From positions 1-62,364 of the forward strand of contig DASQHM010000252.1 in the NCBI GenBank assembly GCA_035632095.1: a stretch of 62,364 nucleotides of DNA, in the 5' to 3' direction. This DNA comes from DASQHM01 sp035632095. Lineage in GTDB: Bacteria; Pseudomonadota; Alphaproteobacteria; Ferrovibrionales; Ferrovibrionaceae. Position 1 is the stretch's first letter. Every line of letters starts with the position of its first letter. The translations under genes were made by a program, and so were the position numbers. The notes under the pieces were generated by a model, which was not told where the DNA came from, did no database searches, and saw only the letters and a program-made list of their open reading frames with translations. Below, in pieces: positions 36,354-45,859 of the stretch.

Positions 36354-36734
36354 TCAGTGGCCGATGCGCGCGAGCCACCGCTCGATGCGTTTGCGGTTCA
36401 CGCCCCAGTCGGAATAGCCGATCTTCGATCGGCTATAGATCGCGAGCGTGGAGCGCCGGTCGCCGAGCGGCAGCACCTCGACGCTGATCGTGTCGGGGAA
36501 GCGGAACAACAGCGAACGCTGCACCAGGTCGAAGCGCAGGCCGCCCGCGCCTTCACCCGCCACCGTGGTCCGAGGCTCGCTCAACGCGATTTCCCTGAAC
36601 CGACGCGCCAGGTCGGCCGCCGGCAACGCGTATTCGGACGATTTCTTGTGAGGCTTGGCCGAACCAAAGCCGTCGGGCGCGACGAGAAATTGGTTTGGCG
36701 ACGATTTCAGGGTCAGAGCACGAAGATCAATCAT
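36354..36734 (-). CDS. DUF1499 family protein
   Basis: 126 residues from ATG 36734 (MIDLRALTLKSSPNQFLVAP); a start seven codons upstream is possible. Family pattern: SPNQFLVAPDGF at the N-terminus, an alpha/beta centre with RFREIALSEPRTTV and DLVQRSLLFRFPDTISVEV, ending IYSRSKIGYSDWGVNRKRIERWL, which is the most conserved DUF1499 segment. Function unknown. Located 53 bp upstream of the cNMP-patatin gene on the same strand. Confidence 0.88.
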   Translation of the reverse strand: MIDLRALTLKSSPNQFLVAPDGFGSAKPHKKSSEYALPAADLARRFREIALSEPRTTVAGEGAGGLRFDLVQRSLLFRFPDTISVEVLPLGDRRSTLAIYSRSKIGYSDWGVNRKRIERWLARIGH

Positions 36735-36899
36735 GGGGCTCTCGATTTCGAGCAATGGGCGTGGCTTAGACGCCAGTGTGCAACAGATGCGGCAGCTTGC
36801 CCCAAAATTTTCACGACCTACCCGCTTCCCCAGAATGAAATGTTTCGCTATACACCCTATGGTTAATACCGGGGGTCGCTAAAAGAAAGGGAACGGGGG

Positions 36900-37538
36900 A
36901 TGGGGGACGCAGCCCGTCGTGGTGCGTTTTTTTCCTTTAATATCAGCCGCCGCTCGGTGCTCCGCGCCGCCGGCACCCTCATCGCAGGCGCCAGTCTGGC
37001 GCCCGCCGAAGCTCTGGCCGCCATCGCGCGCGGGCCGGATCGGAGATTGAACCTACAAATCGCCCATACCGGCGAGACTTTCAGGGACGTCTACTGGTCC
37101 GAGGGCCAATACGTGCCGGACGCCATGGGCCAAATCGACCAACTGCTCCGCGACCGCCATTGCGATTCGATCATGGCGATGGACCCGCGGCTGCTCGATC
37201 TCCTGAACACGCTGCAACGGCAGGTCGGACCCGAGCGCCCGTTCGAAGTGGTGAGCGCCTATCGGACCGAGGAGACCAACCAATTGCTTCGCGAGGAGGG
37301 CATTCACGCGGCGAAGCATAGCTATCACATCACCGGCCAGGCCGTGGACGTTCGCGTGCCCGATGTGAGCTTGCGCCAACTCTACAATTCAGCCCGGGCC
37401 TTGAAAGCGGGCGGCGTCGGCTATTATCCACGTGCGCATTTTGTACATTTGGACGTGGGTGACGTGCGCCATTGGGAAGGCAACCCCGCCCAAGTCACCC
37501 CGCACCCGCGGCATCATCGCCAAACGCGACGGCTCTGA
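36900..37538 (+). CDS. DUF882/YcbK-like M15 family peptidase with Tat signal
   Basis: 212 residues. The N-terminus holds a twin-arginine motif SRRSVLR (about 16-22) and a hydrophobic stretch ending at APAEALA, so export by Tat is predicted. The domain has VSAYRTEETNQLLREEG, KHSYHITGQAVDVRVP (metal His and Asp of the D-Ala-D-Ala carboxypeptidase M15A fold) and HFVHLDVGDVRHW. Probable periplasmic murein endopeptidase. Its final 44 bp overlap the convergent COG0523 gene. The preceding 165 bp hold only A/T-rich promoter-like DNA. Confidence 0.9.
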   Translation: MGDAARRGAFFSFNISRRSVLRAAGTLIAGASLAPAEALAAIARGPDRRLNLQIAHTGETFRDVYWSEGQYVPDAMGQIDQLLRDRHCDSIMAMDPRLLDLLNTLQRQVGPERPFEVVSAYRTEETNQLLREEGIHAAKHSYHITGQAVDVRVPDVSLRQLYNSARALKAGGVGYYPRAHFVHLDVGDVRHWEGNPAQVTPHPRHHRQTRRL

Positions 37539-38592
37539 GCGTCTGCTCGATGGTCGCGCGATCGATGTCGCGCGTGATGAACACGATGCGCGAGCGCCGG
37601 TCCTCGTCCGGCCAAGCCTCGAGCAATGCCGGCGGATGGAACAGATGCTGGACGCCATGGATCGCCACCGGCCGGTCCTGGCCCTTGACGTTGATCAAGC
37701 CCTTGACGCGCAGCAGATCCTCGCCGCGATAGGCCGCCAAGAGATCCAGCCAATAGGACAGCCGGTCCCAGTCGAACGGCTGGTCCACGAATAGGCAAAA
37801 GGCGCCGATGCGGGCATCGTGCCGGTTCACGTCGGGCGCGGCGCCTGGTTCATGATCGTGGTCATGGCCATGATCATCGTCATGGTCGTGATCATGTTCG
37901 TGGCCGGTACCGGCATAGGCTTCGGCCTTGAGCCATTCCCGAACATCGGAGGTCTTGCGCTCCGGATCGTAAAGTCCGGCGTTGAACAGCAGCTCCGGCC
38001 CGATGTCGCCGTGGGCGACGCGATGGATGGGCGCCGCCGGATTGAGCCTGCGCAGCCGCTCGCGCAAGGAGACCGCCTGAAGGTCGCCGGCCAAATCGGC
38101 CTTGGTCATCAGCAGCCGGTCGGCGACGGCGGCCTGTTTCACCGCTTCCATCTGCCGGTCCAAGGTGCCCCAACCGTTGACCGCGTCCACCGTTGTGATG
38201 ACGCCGTCGAGCCGGTAGCGCGCCGCCACCAGGGGATCGTTCATCAGCGTATGGATGATCGGCGCCGGATCGGCCAGGCCGGTCGTCTCGATGACCACGC
38301 GGCGGAATTCCGGGATTTCTTGCCGCACGCGCTTGAGGAACAGGTCGCGGAGCGTATCGACCAGATCGCCACGCACGGTGCAGCAGAGGCAACCGCTGTT
38401 CAGCACGACCATGTCTTCGCTGGAGCGCGCGATCAAGGCGTGATCGATCCCCACTTCACCGAATTCGTTCACCACCACGGCCGTCTCACCCATGCCGGGA
38501 TGGCGCAGCAGCTTCGACAGCAGCGTGCTCTTGCCGCTGCCGAGAAAGCCGGTCAACACCGAGACGGGCAACCGTTCGTCGCTCTGTTCCAT
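37495..38592 (-). CDS. COG0523/CobW-family GTPase, probable zinc metallochaperone
   Basis: 365 residues from ATG 38592; a much longer in-frame reading upstream covers the DUF488 gene and is antisense noise. Walker A GFLGSGKSTLL (15-25), NEFGEVGID (switch), and the metal-binding CLCC motif in NSGCLCCTVRGDLVDTL are diagnostic. A His/Asp stretch between about residues 238 and 265 (alternating His-Asp with a few Glu) is a metal-binding linker typical of the zinc-related subgroup (YeiR/ZigA-like). The C-terminal CobW_C domain follows. GTP-dependent metal delivery is inferred; zinc is likely, cobalt cannot be excluded. Confidence 0.93.
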   Translation of the reverse strand: MEQSDERLPVSVLTGFLGSGKSTLLSKLLRHPGMGETAVVVNEFGEVGIDHALIARSSEDMVVLNSGCLCCTVRGDLVDTLRDLFLKRVRQEIPEFRRVVIETTGLADPAPIIHTLMNDPLVAARYRLDGVITTVDAVNGWGTLDRQMEAVKQAAVADRLLMTKADLAGDLQAVSLRERLRRLNPAAPIHRVAHGDIGPELLFNAGLYDPERKTSDVREWLKAEAYAGTGHEHDHDHDDDHGHDHDHEPGAAPDVNRHDARIGAFCLFVDQPFDWDRLSYWLDLLAAYRGEDLLRVKGLINVKGQDRPVAIHGVQHLFHPPALLEAWPDEDRRSRIVFITRDIDRATIEQTLRAVAFGDDAAGAG

Positions 38593-38679
38593 CGCGCACT
38601 CCGGTACACGCCCGAGATATAGCATGGATCGGAGGTCGCCGGACTGGCCTGCGCCGCCGCCCGGTGGCACGCTTACGCC

Positions 38680-39243
38680 ATGCCCGAGCCCGCTGGCGAA
38701 CACCTGACGATCCACACCATCGGACATTCGACGCATCCGCTGCCGGCCCTGATCGCGCTGCTGCGGCAGAACGGCATCGTCCGCCTGATCGATGTGCGCA
38801 CTGTGCCGCGCTCGCGCCACAACCCGCAATACGATCGCGCGACCTTGCCTCAGTCGCTGGCGGCGGAGGGCATCGCCTATGCGCATCAACCGGCGCTCGG
38901 CGGACTGCGCCGGCCGAAACCCGATTCCGTCAACGCCGGTTGGCGCAATGCGGGCTTCCGAGGCTTCGCCGACTACATGCAAACGCCGGCTTTCGAAAAT
39001 GCGATCGAGCAACTGATCTCCGATGCGCGCCGCGACCCGCTGGTCATCATGTGCGCGGAAGCGGTGCCCTGGCGCTGCCATCGCTCGCTCATCGCTGATG
39101 CGCTCACGGTCCGCGGGATCGACGTGCGGCACATCATCGACGCCAAGCCGCCCCACGCCCACGCGCTGACACCCTTCGCCAAAGTGTCGGGCCAGCAAAT
39201 CTCCTACCCGACGGAAGCGCCCGATCTGTTCCGCCGGACATAG
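38680..39243 (+). CDS. DUF488 family protein
   Basis: 187 residues. DUF488 signature: IHTIGHSTHPLPALIALLRQNGIVRLIDVRTVPRSRHNPQYD at the start and IMCAEAVPWRCHRSLIADAL near the C-terminus, with a conserved Cys in each of the CAE and RCH contexts. Function unknown. Divergent from the metallochaperone gene (87 bp gap). Confidence 0.9.
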   Translation: MPEPAGEHLTIHTIGHSTHPLPALIALLRQNGIVRLIDVRTVPRSRHNPQYDRATLPQSLAAEGIAYAHQPALGGLRRPKPDSVNAGWRNAGFRGFADYMQTPAFENAIEQLISDARRDPLVIMCAEAVPWRCHRSLIADALTVRGIDVRHIIDAKPPHAHALTPFAKVSGQQISYPTEAPDLFRRT

Positions 39244-39322
39244 TTGCGTTTGGCCCTTGCGAGAAGCCCTTTTGCCGCGAATACTTGGGCCCAATAAAGC
39301 CTTTGGCCCTAGGGAGGACGCC

Positions 39323-40399
39323 ATGACCGCACGCCGTTCCGTGCTTTTTCCGGCATTTCGCGCAACTGCAACCGCCGCTTTGGGCCTCGCCCTCGCGCTC
39401 GGCAGCGCCTGGATGGCGCGCACCGCGGATGCGGCCGACGCCAAGCCGCACATCAAGATCGCCGTCGGCGGCGGCGAATGCATCTGCTATTTGCCAACCA
39501 TCCTCGCCCAGCAACTCGGCTACTACAACGAAGCCGGCGTCGAGGTCGAGCTGATCAATTTCAAGGGCGGTTCGCAGGCACTGACGGCCGTGCTCGGCGG
39601 CAGCGCCGACGTGGTTTCCGGCTTCTACGACCACACGGTCGAGATGGCGGAAAAAAAGAAGCCGATGCAGTCCATCGTCGTCTATGACCGCTTCCTCGGT
39701 TTCGCGCTTGCCGTATCGCCCAAGGCCGAAGGGCAAGTGAAATCGGTGAGCGACCTGATCGGCAAGAAAGTCGGCGTCACGGCGCCCGGTTCCTCCACCG
39801 ATTTCTTCGTCAAGTACATGGTGAAGAAAAACGGCGGCGATCCGGCAAAGGTCGCCATCATCGGCATCGGCGCCGGCAACACCGCCGTCGCGGCCATGGA
39901 ACAGGGCCAGGTGGACGCAGGCGTCATGACCGACCCGGCGCTCGAAATCCTCAAGGGCCGGGCCCCGAATTTGCATCTCCTCGCGGACACGCGGACGGAA
40001 AAGGACAACACCGCCGTGTTCGGCAGCGACTATCCGAGCGGCTCGCTCTATGCGCTCACGTCGTGGGTGCAGACCCACAAGGTGGAGGCGCAAGGCCTCG
40101 CCGACGGCGTCGTGCATACGCTGCAATGGATCCACGCCCATAGCGCGCAGGAGATCATGGACAAGATGCCGCAGGAGCTGACCGGCGGCGACAAGGACCT
40201 CTATCTGAAGAGCCTGAAAAACGCCATGGCGGGATATTCCAAGACCGGCGCCATGGACCCGAAGGGCGCCGAGACGGTGCTGGCGGTGTTCAGCCAATCG
40301 GTGCCGGAAATCGCCGCCGCGCACATCGATCCGAAGACGACCTACACCAACGAGTTCGTCGACAAGGCCGACGCCAAGTTCGGCGTCAAGGCCAACTGA
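39323..40399 (+). CDS. ABC transporter substrate-binding protein, NMT1/SsuA-like
   Basis: 358 residues from ATG 39323, with AGGGAGG upstream. A signal peptide of about 38 residues ends at ADAADA. The periplasmic binding domain has GGGECICYLPTILAQQLGYYNEAGVEVEL and KGGSQALTAVLGGSADVVSGFYD, typical of the NMT1/THI5/SsuA group that binds sulfonates, nitrate or thiamine precursors. A CxC pair (ECIC) in the first strand is unusual. First gene of an ABC operon with ATPase and permease; ligand unknown. Confidence 0.92.
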   Translation: MTARRSVLFPAFRATATAALGLALALGSAWMARTADAADAKPHIKIAVGGGECICYLPTILAQQLGYYNEAGVEVELINFKGGSQALTAVLGGSADVVSGFYDHTVEMAEKKKPMQSIVVYDRFLGFALAVSPKAEGQVKSVSDLIGKKVGVTAPGSSTDFFVKYMVKKNGGDPAKVAIIGIGAGNTAVAAMEQGQVDAGVMTDPALEILKGRAPNLHLLADTRTEKDNTAVFGSDYPSGSLYALTSWVQTHKVEAQGLADGVVHTLQWIHAHSAQEIMDKMPQELTGGDKDLYLKSLKNAMAGYSKTGAMDPKGAETVLAVFSQSVPEIAAAHIDPKTTYTNEFVDKADAKFGVKAN

Positions 40400-40410
40400 G
40401 CAGCCCGTCC

Positions 40411-41247
40411 ATGGGCGCGACCGCCGCCGCATCGAGTGCCGTTTCGAGGCCCGGTGCGCCGGCGGTCGCGTTCAACAACGTGACCATACGGTTCCGCGCA
40501 CCCTCCGGCGCCAGCCACACAGTGGTGACCGACGTGTCGCTCGACGTGCCCGACGGTACGTTCCTTGCCATCGTCGGTCCTTCGGGGTGCGGCAAATCGA
40601 CGTTGCTCAACGCGGCGGCCGGTTTGCTGTTCCCGCCGTCGGGCACGGTCACCATCTTCGGCGCGGCGCTTAGCGGCATCAACCCGCACGCCGCTTACCT
40701 GTTTCAACAGGACGCGCTGCTGCCGTGGCGCTCGGTGCTCGACAACGTCATGCTCGGGCTCACCTTGCGCGGAATGTCGAAAGCCGAGGCCGCCGAACAG
40801 GCGCGGTTTTGGATCAAGCGCGTCGGGCTCAGCGGCTTCGAGGACCGCTTTCCGCACCAGCTCTCGGGCGGCATGCGAAAGCGCGTCTCCATCGCGCAAA
40901 GCTGGATCGTCAACCCGCGCATCCTGCTGATGGACGAGCCCTTCGGCGCGCTCGACGTCCAGACGCGGCAGAACATGGAGAACGAGCTGCTCGGCCTGTG
41001 GCAGGAAACGAGGAAGACCGTGCTTTTCGTCACCCACGACCTCGAGGAGGCGATCGCGCTTGCTGATCGGGTGGCCGTGCTTTCGGCCGGACCGGCCCAC
41101 CTCATGGGCCTTTATGACGTCGACCTGCCGCGGCCGCGCGACGTGGTGGAAATCCGCCTCAATCCGAAATTCGCCGAGCTGTACTCGCGAATCTGGGCCG
41201 ATCTGCGCACCGAGGTGAAGCGGTCCTACGAGGCCCAGCTCGCATGA
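40411..41247 (+). CDS. ABC transporter ATP-binding protein (SsuB/TauB-like)
   Basis: 278 residues. Walker A GPSGCGKSTLLN (about 55-66), Q-loop YLFQQDALLPWRS, signature LSGGMRKRVSIAQ, Walker B LLMDEPFGALD and H-loop VTHDLEEA are all present. An extra 25-residue N-terminus precedes the first strand. Overlaps the permease start (ATGA), so translation is coupled. Confidence 0.95.
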   Translation: MGATAAASSAVSRPGAPAVAFNNVTIRFRAPSGASHTVVTDVSLDVPDGTFLAIVGPSGCGKSTLLNAAAGLLFPPSGTVTIFGAALSGINPHAAYLFQQDALLPWRSVLDNVMLGLTLRGMSKAEAAEQARFWIKRVGLSGFEDRFPHQLSGGMRKRVSIAQSWIVNPRILLMDEPFGALDVQTRQNMENELLGLWQETRKTVLFVTHDLEEAIALADRVAVLSAGPAHLMGLYDVDLPRPRDVVEIRLNPKFAELYSRIWADLRTEVKRSYEAQLA

Positions 41248-42089
41248 GCACGCTCGAGCGCATCGGCGCCCAGGTCCCGCAAAAGCGCCGCGAAGAAGAC
41301 GGCGTCGCCAGCATGAAGGTGCGTGCGACGCCCAAGCGAACACTGGTCATCACGCTCCAGATCTTGACCTTCGTGGTCGTGGTCGGGGGATGGGAAGCCC
41401 TTTCGCACGCCGGCGTGCTCGACCCGTTCTTCTTCAGCCGGCCGTCCGACATCGGCGGGCGCATCCTCAAATGGGTGTTGAGCGGCTACATCTGGCCGCA
41501 CCTGGCCGTGACGCTGACGGAAGCCTTCGGCGCGTTCGTGATCGGCACGGTTTTCGGCATCGTCGCGGGATTGCTGCTGGCGCGGATCGAATTGCTGTCG
41601 CTGGTCTTCGACCCCTACATCCGCATCTTCAACGCCCTGCCGCGCGTGATCCTGGCGCCGATCTTCATTCTGTGGTTCGGGCTCGGCATCGCCTCGAAAA
41701 TCGCGCTCGGCATCACGCTGGTGTTCTTCGTGGTGTTCTTCAACACCTTCCAGGGCGTGCGCGAGGTCGACCCCGTGGTGCTCAACAACGTGCGGATGCT
41801 GCAGGCTACCGACCGCCAGCTCCTGCGCCACGTCTATTTGCCGTCGGCCATGGCCTGGATCTTCTCCAGCCTGCACACCAGCATCGGCTTCGCGCTGGTC
41901 GGTGCCGTGGTCGGCGAGTATATCGGAGCGGCGAGCGGCATCGGCTATGTGGTCGCCCAGGCCGAGGGCGTGTTCGATACCGCCGGCGTTTTCGCCGGCC
42001 TGATCCTGACGTCGGCCGTGGTGCTTCTGGTGGACCTCGCCATCAACCGCCTGGAAAACTATCTGCTTCGCTGGCGGCCGCGCATATGA
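41244..42089 (+). CDS. ABC transporter permease (SsuC/TauC-like)
   Basis: 281 residues, about six membrane helices, with the EAA loop near VREVDPVVLNNVRMLQATDRQLLRHVYLPSA, the conserved coupling helix of this family. Starts at ATG 41244, overlapping the ATPase stop. A basic N-terminal tail of about 30 residues. Works with the two genes upstream. Confidence 0.95.
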   Translation: MSTLERIGAQVPQKRREEDGVASMKVRATPKRTLVITLQILTFVVVVGGWEALSHAGVLDPFFFSRPSDIGGRILKWVLSGYIWPHLAVTLTEAFGAFVIGTVFGIVAGLLLARIELLSLVFDPYIRIFNALPRVILAPIFILWFGLGIASKIALGITLVFFVVFFNTFQGVREVDPVVLNNVRMLQATDRQLLRHVYLPSAMAWIFSSLHTSIGFALVGAVVGEYIGAASGIGYVVAQAEGVFDTAGVFAGLILTSAVVLLVDLAINRLENYLLRWRPRI

Positions 42090-42124
42090 TGGGCAGGGCC
42101 TGCCGGGCCGATTAGGAGTTCCAC

Positions 42125-43666
42125 ATGCATCCGACGCTTTTCGCGGCCAAGACGCCGCACAAACCCGCCGTCATCATGGCCGGGTCCGGCGAGACGGTCA
42201 CTTACGGCGAGCTCGACGCGCGCTCGAACCGCCTGGCCCAGTTGTTTCGCGCCGAAGGGCTGAAGGTCGGCGATCATATCGCGTTCCTGCTGGAGAATTC
42301 GCCGCGGTATTACGAGATTTGCTGGGCGGCGCAGCGCGCCGGCCTCTACTACACCGCCATCAGCACGCGCCTGACGCCGGGCGAGGTGGCGTATATCGTC
42401 GCCGACAGCGGCTCGCGCATCTTCATCACTTCGCTCGCCATGGCGGAGACCGCGGCGGAAGTAGCGCCGCTCCTCGGACCCGGCGTGAAGCGGTTCGTAC
42501 TCGGTGGCGCGCTCGACGGCTATCGATCCCTGGAGCAAGCCCTGGCGCGGCAGCCTTCGACCCCCATTGTGGATCAGATCGCCGGCGGCCAGATGCTCTA
42601 TTCCTCGGGCACCACCGGCCGGCCGAAAGGCGTGAAGCGCGTGCTCAGCGGCGAGGCGTTCGATGCACCGCCGCTGGCCATCCAGCTCTTCCAGGTGCTG
42701 TACAAGTTTACCGCCGACACGATCTATCTTTCGCCCGCTCCGCTCTACCACGCGGCGCCTCTGGTCTACAGCATGACCGCGCACCGGTTCGGCGGCACCG
42801 TGGTCGTCATGGAGCATTTCGACCCGGCCTGGTCGCTGGAATTGATCGAGAAGCATCGCGTCACCCACAGCCAATGGGTGCCGACCATGTTCGTGCGCAT
42901 GCTGAAGCTGCCGGAAGACGTGCGCCGCAAATACGATCTGTCCAGCCACCGCATGGCAATCCACGCAGCGGCGCCATGCCCGGTGCAGATCAAGCGGCAG
43001 ATGATCGAATGGTGGGGCCCGATCATCTACGAGTACTACGCCGGCACCGAAGGCAACGGCATGGTGTTCATCGGCTCGGAGGAATGGCTCAAGCACCCGG
43101 GCACCGTCGGCCGGCCGATCCTCGGCGAATTGAAGATCGTCGGCGAGGACGGCAACGAAATGCCGGCGGGCCAGCCCGGCACCATCTATTTCGCCAATGG
43201 TCCGGCGTTCGAATACCACAACGACCCGGAAAAGACCGCGCAGGCGTTCAACGCAAAGGGCTGGTCCACGCTCGGCGACGTCGGCTACGTGGACAAGGAC
43301 GGCTATCTTTTCCTCACCGACCGCAAGGCCTACATGATCATTTCCGGCGGCGTGAACATCTATCCGCAGGAGGCGGAGAACCTGCTCATCACCCACCCCA
43401 AGGTGGCCGACGTGGCGGTGATCGGCGTGCCGAACGAGGACTTCGGCGAAGAGGTGAAGGCGGTCGTGCAGCCGATCGACATGAAACTGGCCGGCCCCGA
43501 GCTTGCGCACGAGCTGATCGCTTTCTGCCGCGCCAGTCTCGCCGACGTGAAATGTCCGCGCAGCATCGATTTCGAGCCGGAGCTGCCGCGCCATCCGACC
43601 GGCAAGCTTTACAAGCGATTGATCCGCGACCGCTACTGGGCCGGACACGCCTCGAAGATCATTTGA
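42125..43666 (+). CDS. Acyl-CoA synthetase (AMP-forming ligase)
   Basis: 513 residues. P-loop YSSGTTGRPKGVKR, adenylate motif YYAGTEGNG, STLGDVGYVDKDGYLFLTDRKAYMIISGGVNIYPQE (hinge) and the C-terminal catalytic lysine in PTGKLYKR. Activates a carboxylate to an acyl-CoA. Follows the ABC permease by 35 bp in the same direction, so it may activate the imported acid, but substrate is not readable. Its end overlaps the convergent cyclase gene by 8 bp. Confidence 0.93.
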   Translation: MHPTLFAAKTPHKPAVIMAGSGETVTYGELDARSNRLAQLFRAEGLKVGDHIAFLLENSPRYYEICWAAQRAGLYYTAISTRLTPGEVAYIVADSGSRIFITSLAMAETAAEVAPLLGPGVKRFVLGGALDGYRSLEQALARQPSTPIVDQIAGGQMLYSSGTTGRPKGVKRVLSGEAFDAPPLAIQLFQVLYKFTADTIYLSPAPLYHAAPLVYSMTAHRFGGTVVVMEHFDPAWSLELIEKHRVTHSQWVPTMFVRMLKLPEDVRRKYDLSSHRMAIHAAAPCPVQIKRQMIEWWGPIIYEYYAGTEGNGMVFIGSEEWLKHPGTVGRPILGELKIVGEDGNEMPAGQPGTIYFANGPAFEYHNDPEKTAQAFNAKGWSTLGDVGYVDKDGYLFLTDRKAYMIISGGVNIYPQEAENLLITHPKVADVAVIGVPNEDFGEEVKAVVQPIDMKLAGPELAHELIAFCRASLADVKCPRSIDFEPELPRHPTGKLYKRLIRDRYWAGHASKII

Positions 43667-45815
43667 GCATGATTTGACCGGCGGCGACGGGAGCGGCCGC
43701 CGCTGCGGCGATCCGCTGGCGATGGATCGCGAAATATGGCTCGAGGTCGGGCCTGAGTTCGCGACACACGTCGAGATTGGCGGCGGCTTCGGCCCACGCT
43801 CCACCGCGGAGGGCGGAATGCATATCTGCGTTGCCGCGTCTCAGCCGCACGAAATCCGCGCTGACTGCCACATCGCCTCCGCCCAGCAGGCCGTAGATGC
43901 GAGCCGGTTCGCTTCGGCCCCTGACCGCGACCACATCGAGTTCGAGTGCCGCCAGTCCAGGCGCCTGCCGCACGGTCTCTTCGCCGAGGATGATGGAGAC
44001 GCCGTAATCGCGGCATTGGGATTCCAGGCGCGACGCCAGGTTCACCGTGTCGCCGAGCACGGAATAGTCGAAGCGCTGGTCGGCGCCCATGTTGCCGACG
44101 AAGCAGTCGCCCGTGTTGATGCCGATGCCTATGCGAAGCTTGGCGTCGATCTCGCCCGCGAGCGTTTCGTTCAGGTGTTCAAGCTCGCGCATCATGGCGA
44201 GCGCCGCCTCGCAGGCCCGGCTCGCATGGGCCGGGACGTCGAGCGGCGCGTTCCAGAACGCCATGACGCAATCGCCCATGTATTTGTCGATGGTGCCTTG
44301 GTGGTCCAGGATCACGCCGGTCATCGCCGTCAGGAACCGGTTGATCAGATGCGTCAGCGCCGGCGGGTCGGATTTGTAGCGCTCCGAAATGCCGGTGAAG
44401 CCGCGAATGTCGCAAAACATCACCGTCATCGGGCGCATGGCCCCGCCGAGCTGTAGGCGCGACGGATCCGCGGCGAGTTGCGCCACGAGCGTCGGCGAGA
44501 GGTACCGGCTGAAGGCGTTGCGGATGCGCCGGCGATCCGCCTGCTCGCGGCTGTGGCTGAGGTAGACGAGCAGCGTGTAGATCGCCGCCGTGGCGACCAT
44601 CGGAAAGGAAACGTCGAGCAACAGGGATTGCCGCACGAAGAAATAGCTGCTGCCCCCTCCGAGCAATCCGATCAGCAGGACCGGCGCCGCTAGGCTCACG
44701 CTCGCCGGGACCCAGGGCACCACCACGATCAACGCGAGTCCGGCGATCGCCAGCGTGACCAGCTCGGCGCCGATCGCCCAGTTCGGCCGGTGAATGAAGG
44801 TGCGGCCAAGCAGGGTTTCGAGGAGCTGGGCGTGAATCTCGACCCCCGGCATGGCGTTGGATACCGGCGTCGCCTTGACGTCCTTCAGCCCGGTGGCCGA
44901 GGTCCCGACGAAGACCAGCTTGCCGCGAATGCGCGCCGGGTCGACACGGCCGTCGAGCACGTCCTTGGCGGAAACATAGAGGTGCCGCTCCGGCTCGGCG
45001 AACCGTACCCAGACACGGCCGCGCGGATCGGTCGGAACGATGCTGCCGCCAACTTGGACCGCGGTGATCCCGGCGCGGTCGGTGCGCACCGCATAGGCAT
45101 TGCCGCCGGTGGCGATGCGCAGCATCTCGATCGAGAGCGTCGGAAGCAATTTCCCGGCGACGCCCATCACCAGCGGCACGCGTTGCACGCGGCCGTCGAA
45201 TTCCGGTTCTATGGTCAAGAGCCCATGGCCGGCCGCCGCCGTGTCGATCGGTTCCAGATTTCGCAATACGCCCGCGGCGTGGCGGAGATGCGGCAGCGGA
45301 TCGGCGCCGATCTTGGCTACGGGCGGCGCGCGAAACGGCCCGGGCGACGCGTCGGCCGCCTCGCTGACGACGCTCTGGCCCAGCACCACAGGGGCGCCGC
45401 GCACGGCTTCGGCGAAGACGGCGTCGTTGTCGGGCATCAGCCGCAAGTCGGCGCGGCCCGCCTCGCCGAGCCCCGTCAAGCTCTCGGACAGGCGCGCCGG
45501 CGACATGCGGTCGGCCTCCGCGAAGATCACGTCGAAGCCGATCGCGGCGGCGCCGAGGCCGCTAAGACGCCGGACCAGATCTGCCAGGACCGTCCGCGGC
45601 CACGGCCATTGGCCGAATGCGGCGAGCGAGGCTTCGTCGATGTCCACGATGGTGACGGGAAGGTCGGCGCTGGCGCGCGGGAACGCCTGCTGCAGCACTT
45701 CGAAGCCGCGCAACCGTGTTTCCGCGATCGGGCCGGGGTCGGCGATGCGCAGTGCCAGGAAGACCGCGAACGCCGCCAGACCCGCCCCCCGCGCCTGCCA
45801 GCGCGCGCCACGCAT
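43659..45815 (-). CDS. Adenylate cyclase with CHASE2 sensor domain
   Basis: 718 residues. N-terminal helix (11-24), CHASE2 extracytoplasmic domain (about 38-340) with IVDIDEASLAAFGQWPWPRT, GFDVIFAEAD, and KLVFVGTSATGLKD, then three membrane helices (346-420) and a class III cyclase domain. Metal Asp469 in FCDIRGFT and Asp515 in YMGDCVMAFW; Lys511 before YMGD and Asp in GDTVNLASRLE are the usual adenine-selecting residues, so cAMP is the predicted product. Third gene of an operon after the TIGR03032-like and FecR/repeat genes (44 bp gap). Confidence 0.93.
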   Translation of the reverse strand: MRGARWQARGAGLAAFAVFLALRIADPGPIAETRLRGFEVLQQAFPRASADLPVTIVDIDEASLAAFGQWPWPRTVLADLVRRLSGLGAAAIGFDVIFAEADRMSPARLSESLTGLGEAGRADLRLMPDNDAVFAEAVRGAPVVLGQSVVSEAADASPGPFRAPPVAKIGADPLPHLRHAAGVLRNLEPIDTAAAGHGLLTIEPEFDGRVQRVPLVMGVAGKLLPTLSIEMLRIATGGNAYAVRTDRAGITAVQVGGSIVPTDPRGRVWVRFAEPERHLYVSAKDVLDGRVDPARIRGKLVFVGTSATGLKDVKATPVSNAMPGVEIHAQLLETLLGRTFIHRPNWAIGAELVTLAIAGLALIVVVPWVPASVSLAAPVLLIGLLGGGSSYFFVRQSLLLDVSFPMVATAAIYTLLVYLSHSREQADRRRIRNAFSRYLSPTLVAQLAADPSRLQLGGAMRPMTVMFCDIRGFTGISERYKSDPPALTHLINRFLTAMTGVILDHQGTIDKYMGDCVMAFWNAPLDVPAHASRACEAALAMMRELEHLNETLAGEIDAKLRIGIGINTGDCFVGNMGADQRFDYSVLGDTVNLASRLESQCRDYGVSIILGEETVRQAPGLAALELDVVAVRGRSEPARIYGLLGGGDVAVSADFVRLRRGNADMHSALRGGAWAEAAANLDVCRELRPDLEPYFAIHRQRIAAAAAAPVAAGQIMLK

Positions 45816-45859
45816 GCCTCGGCGGAGGCGCCGGACGAACTCGCCGGTCAGGCGAACCT

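Noticed and set aside
38593..39483. Longer start for the metallochaperone gene extending the frame to 39483
   Set aside because: The extension covers the DUF488 gene antisense; the CobW domain begins within a few residues of ATG 38592.
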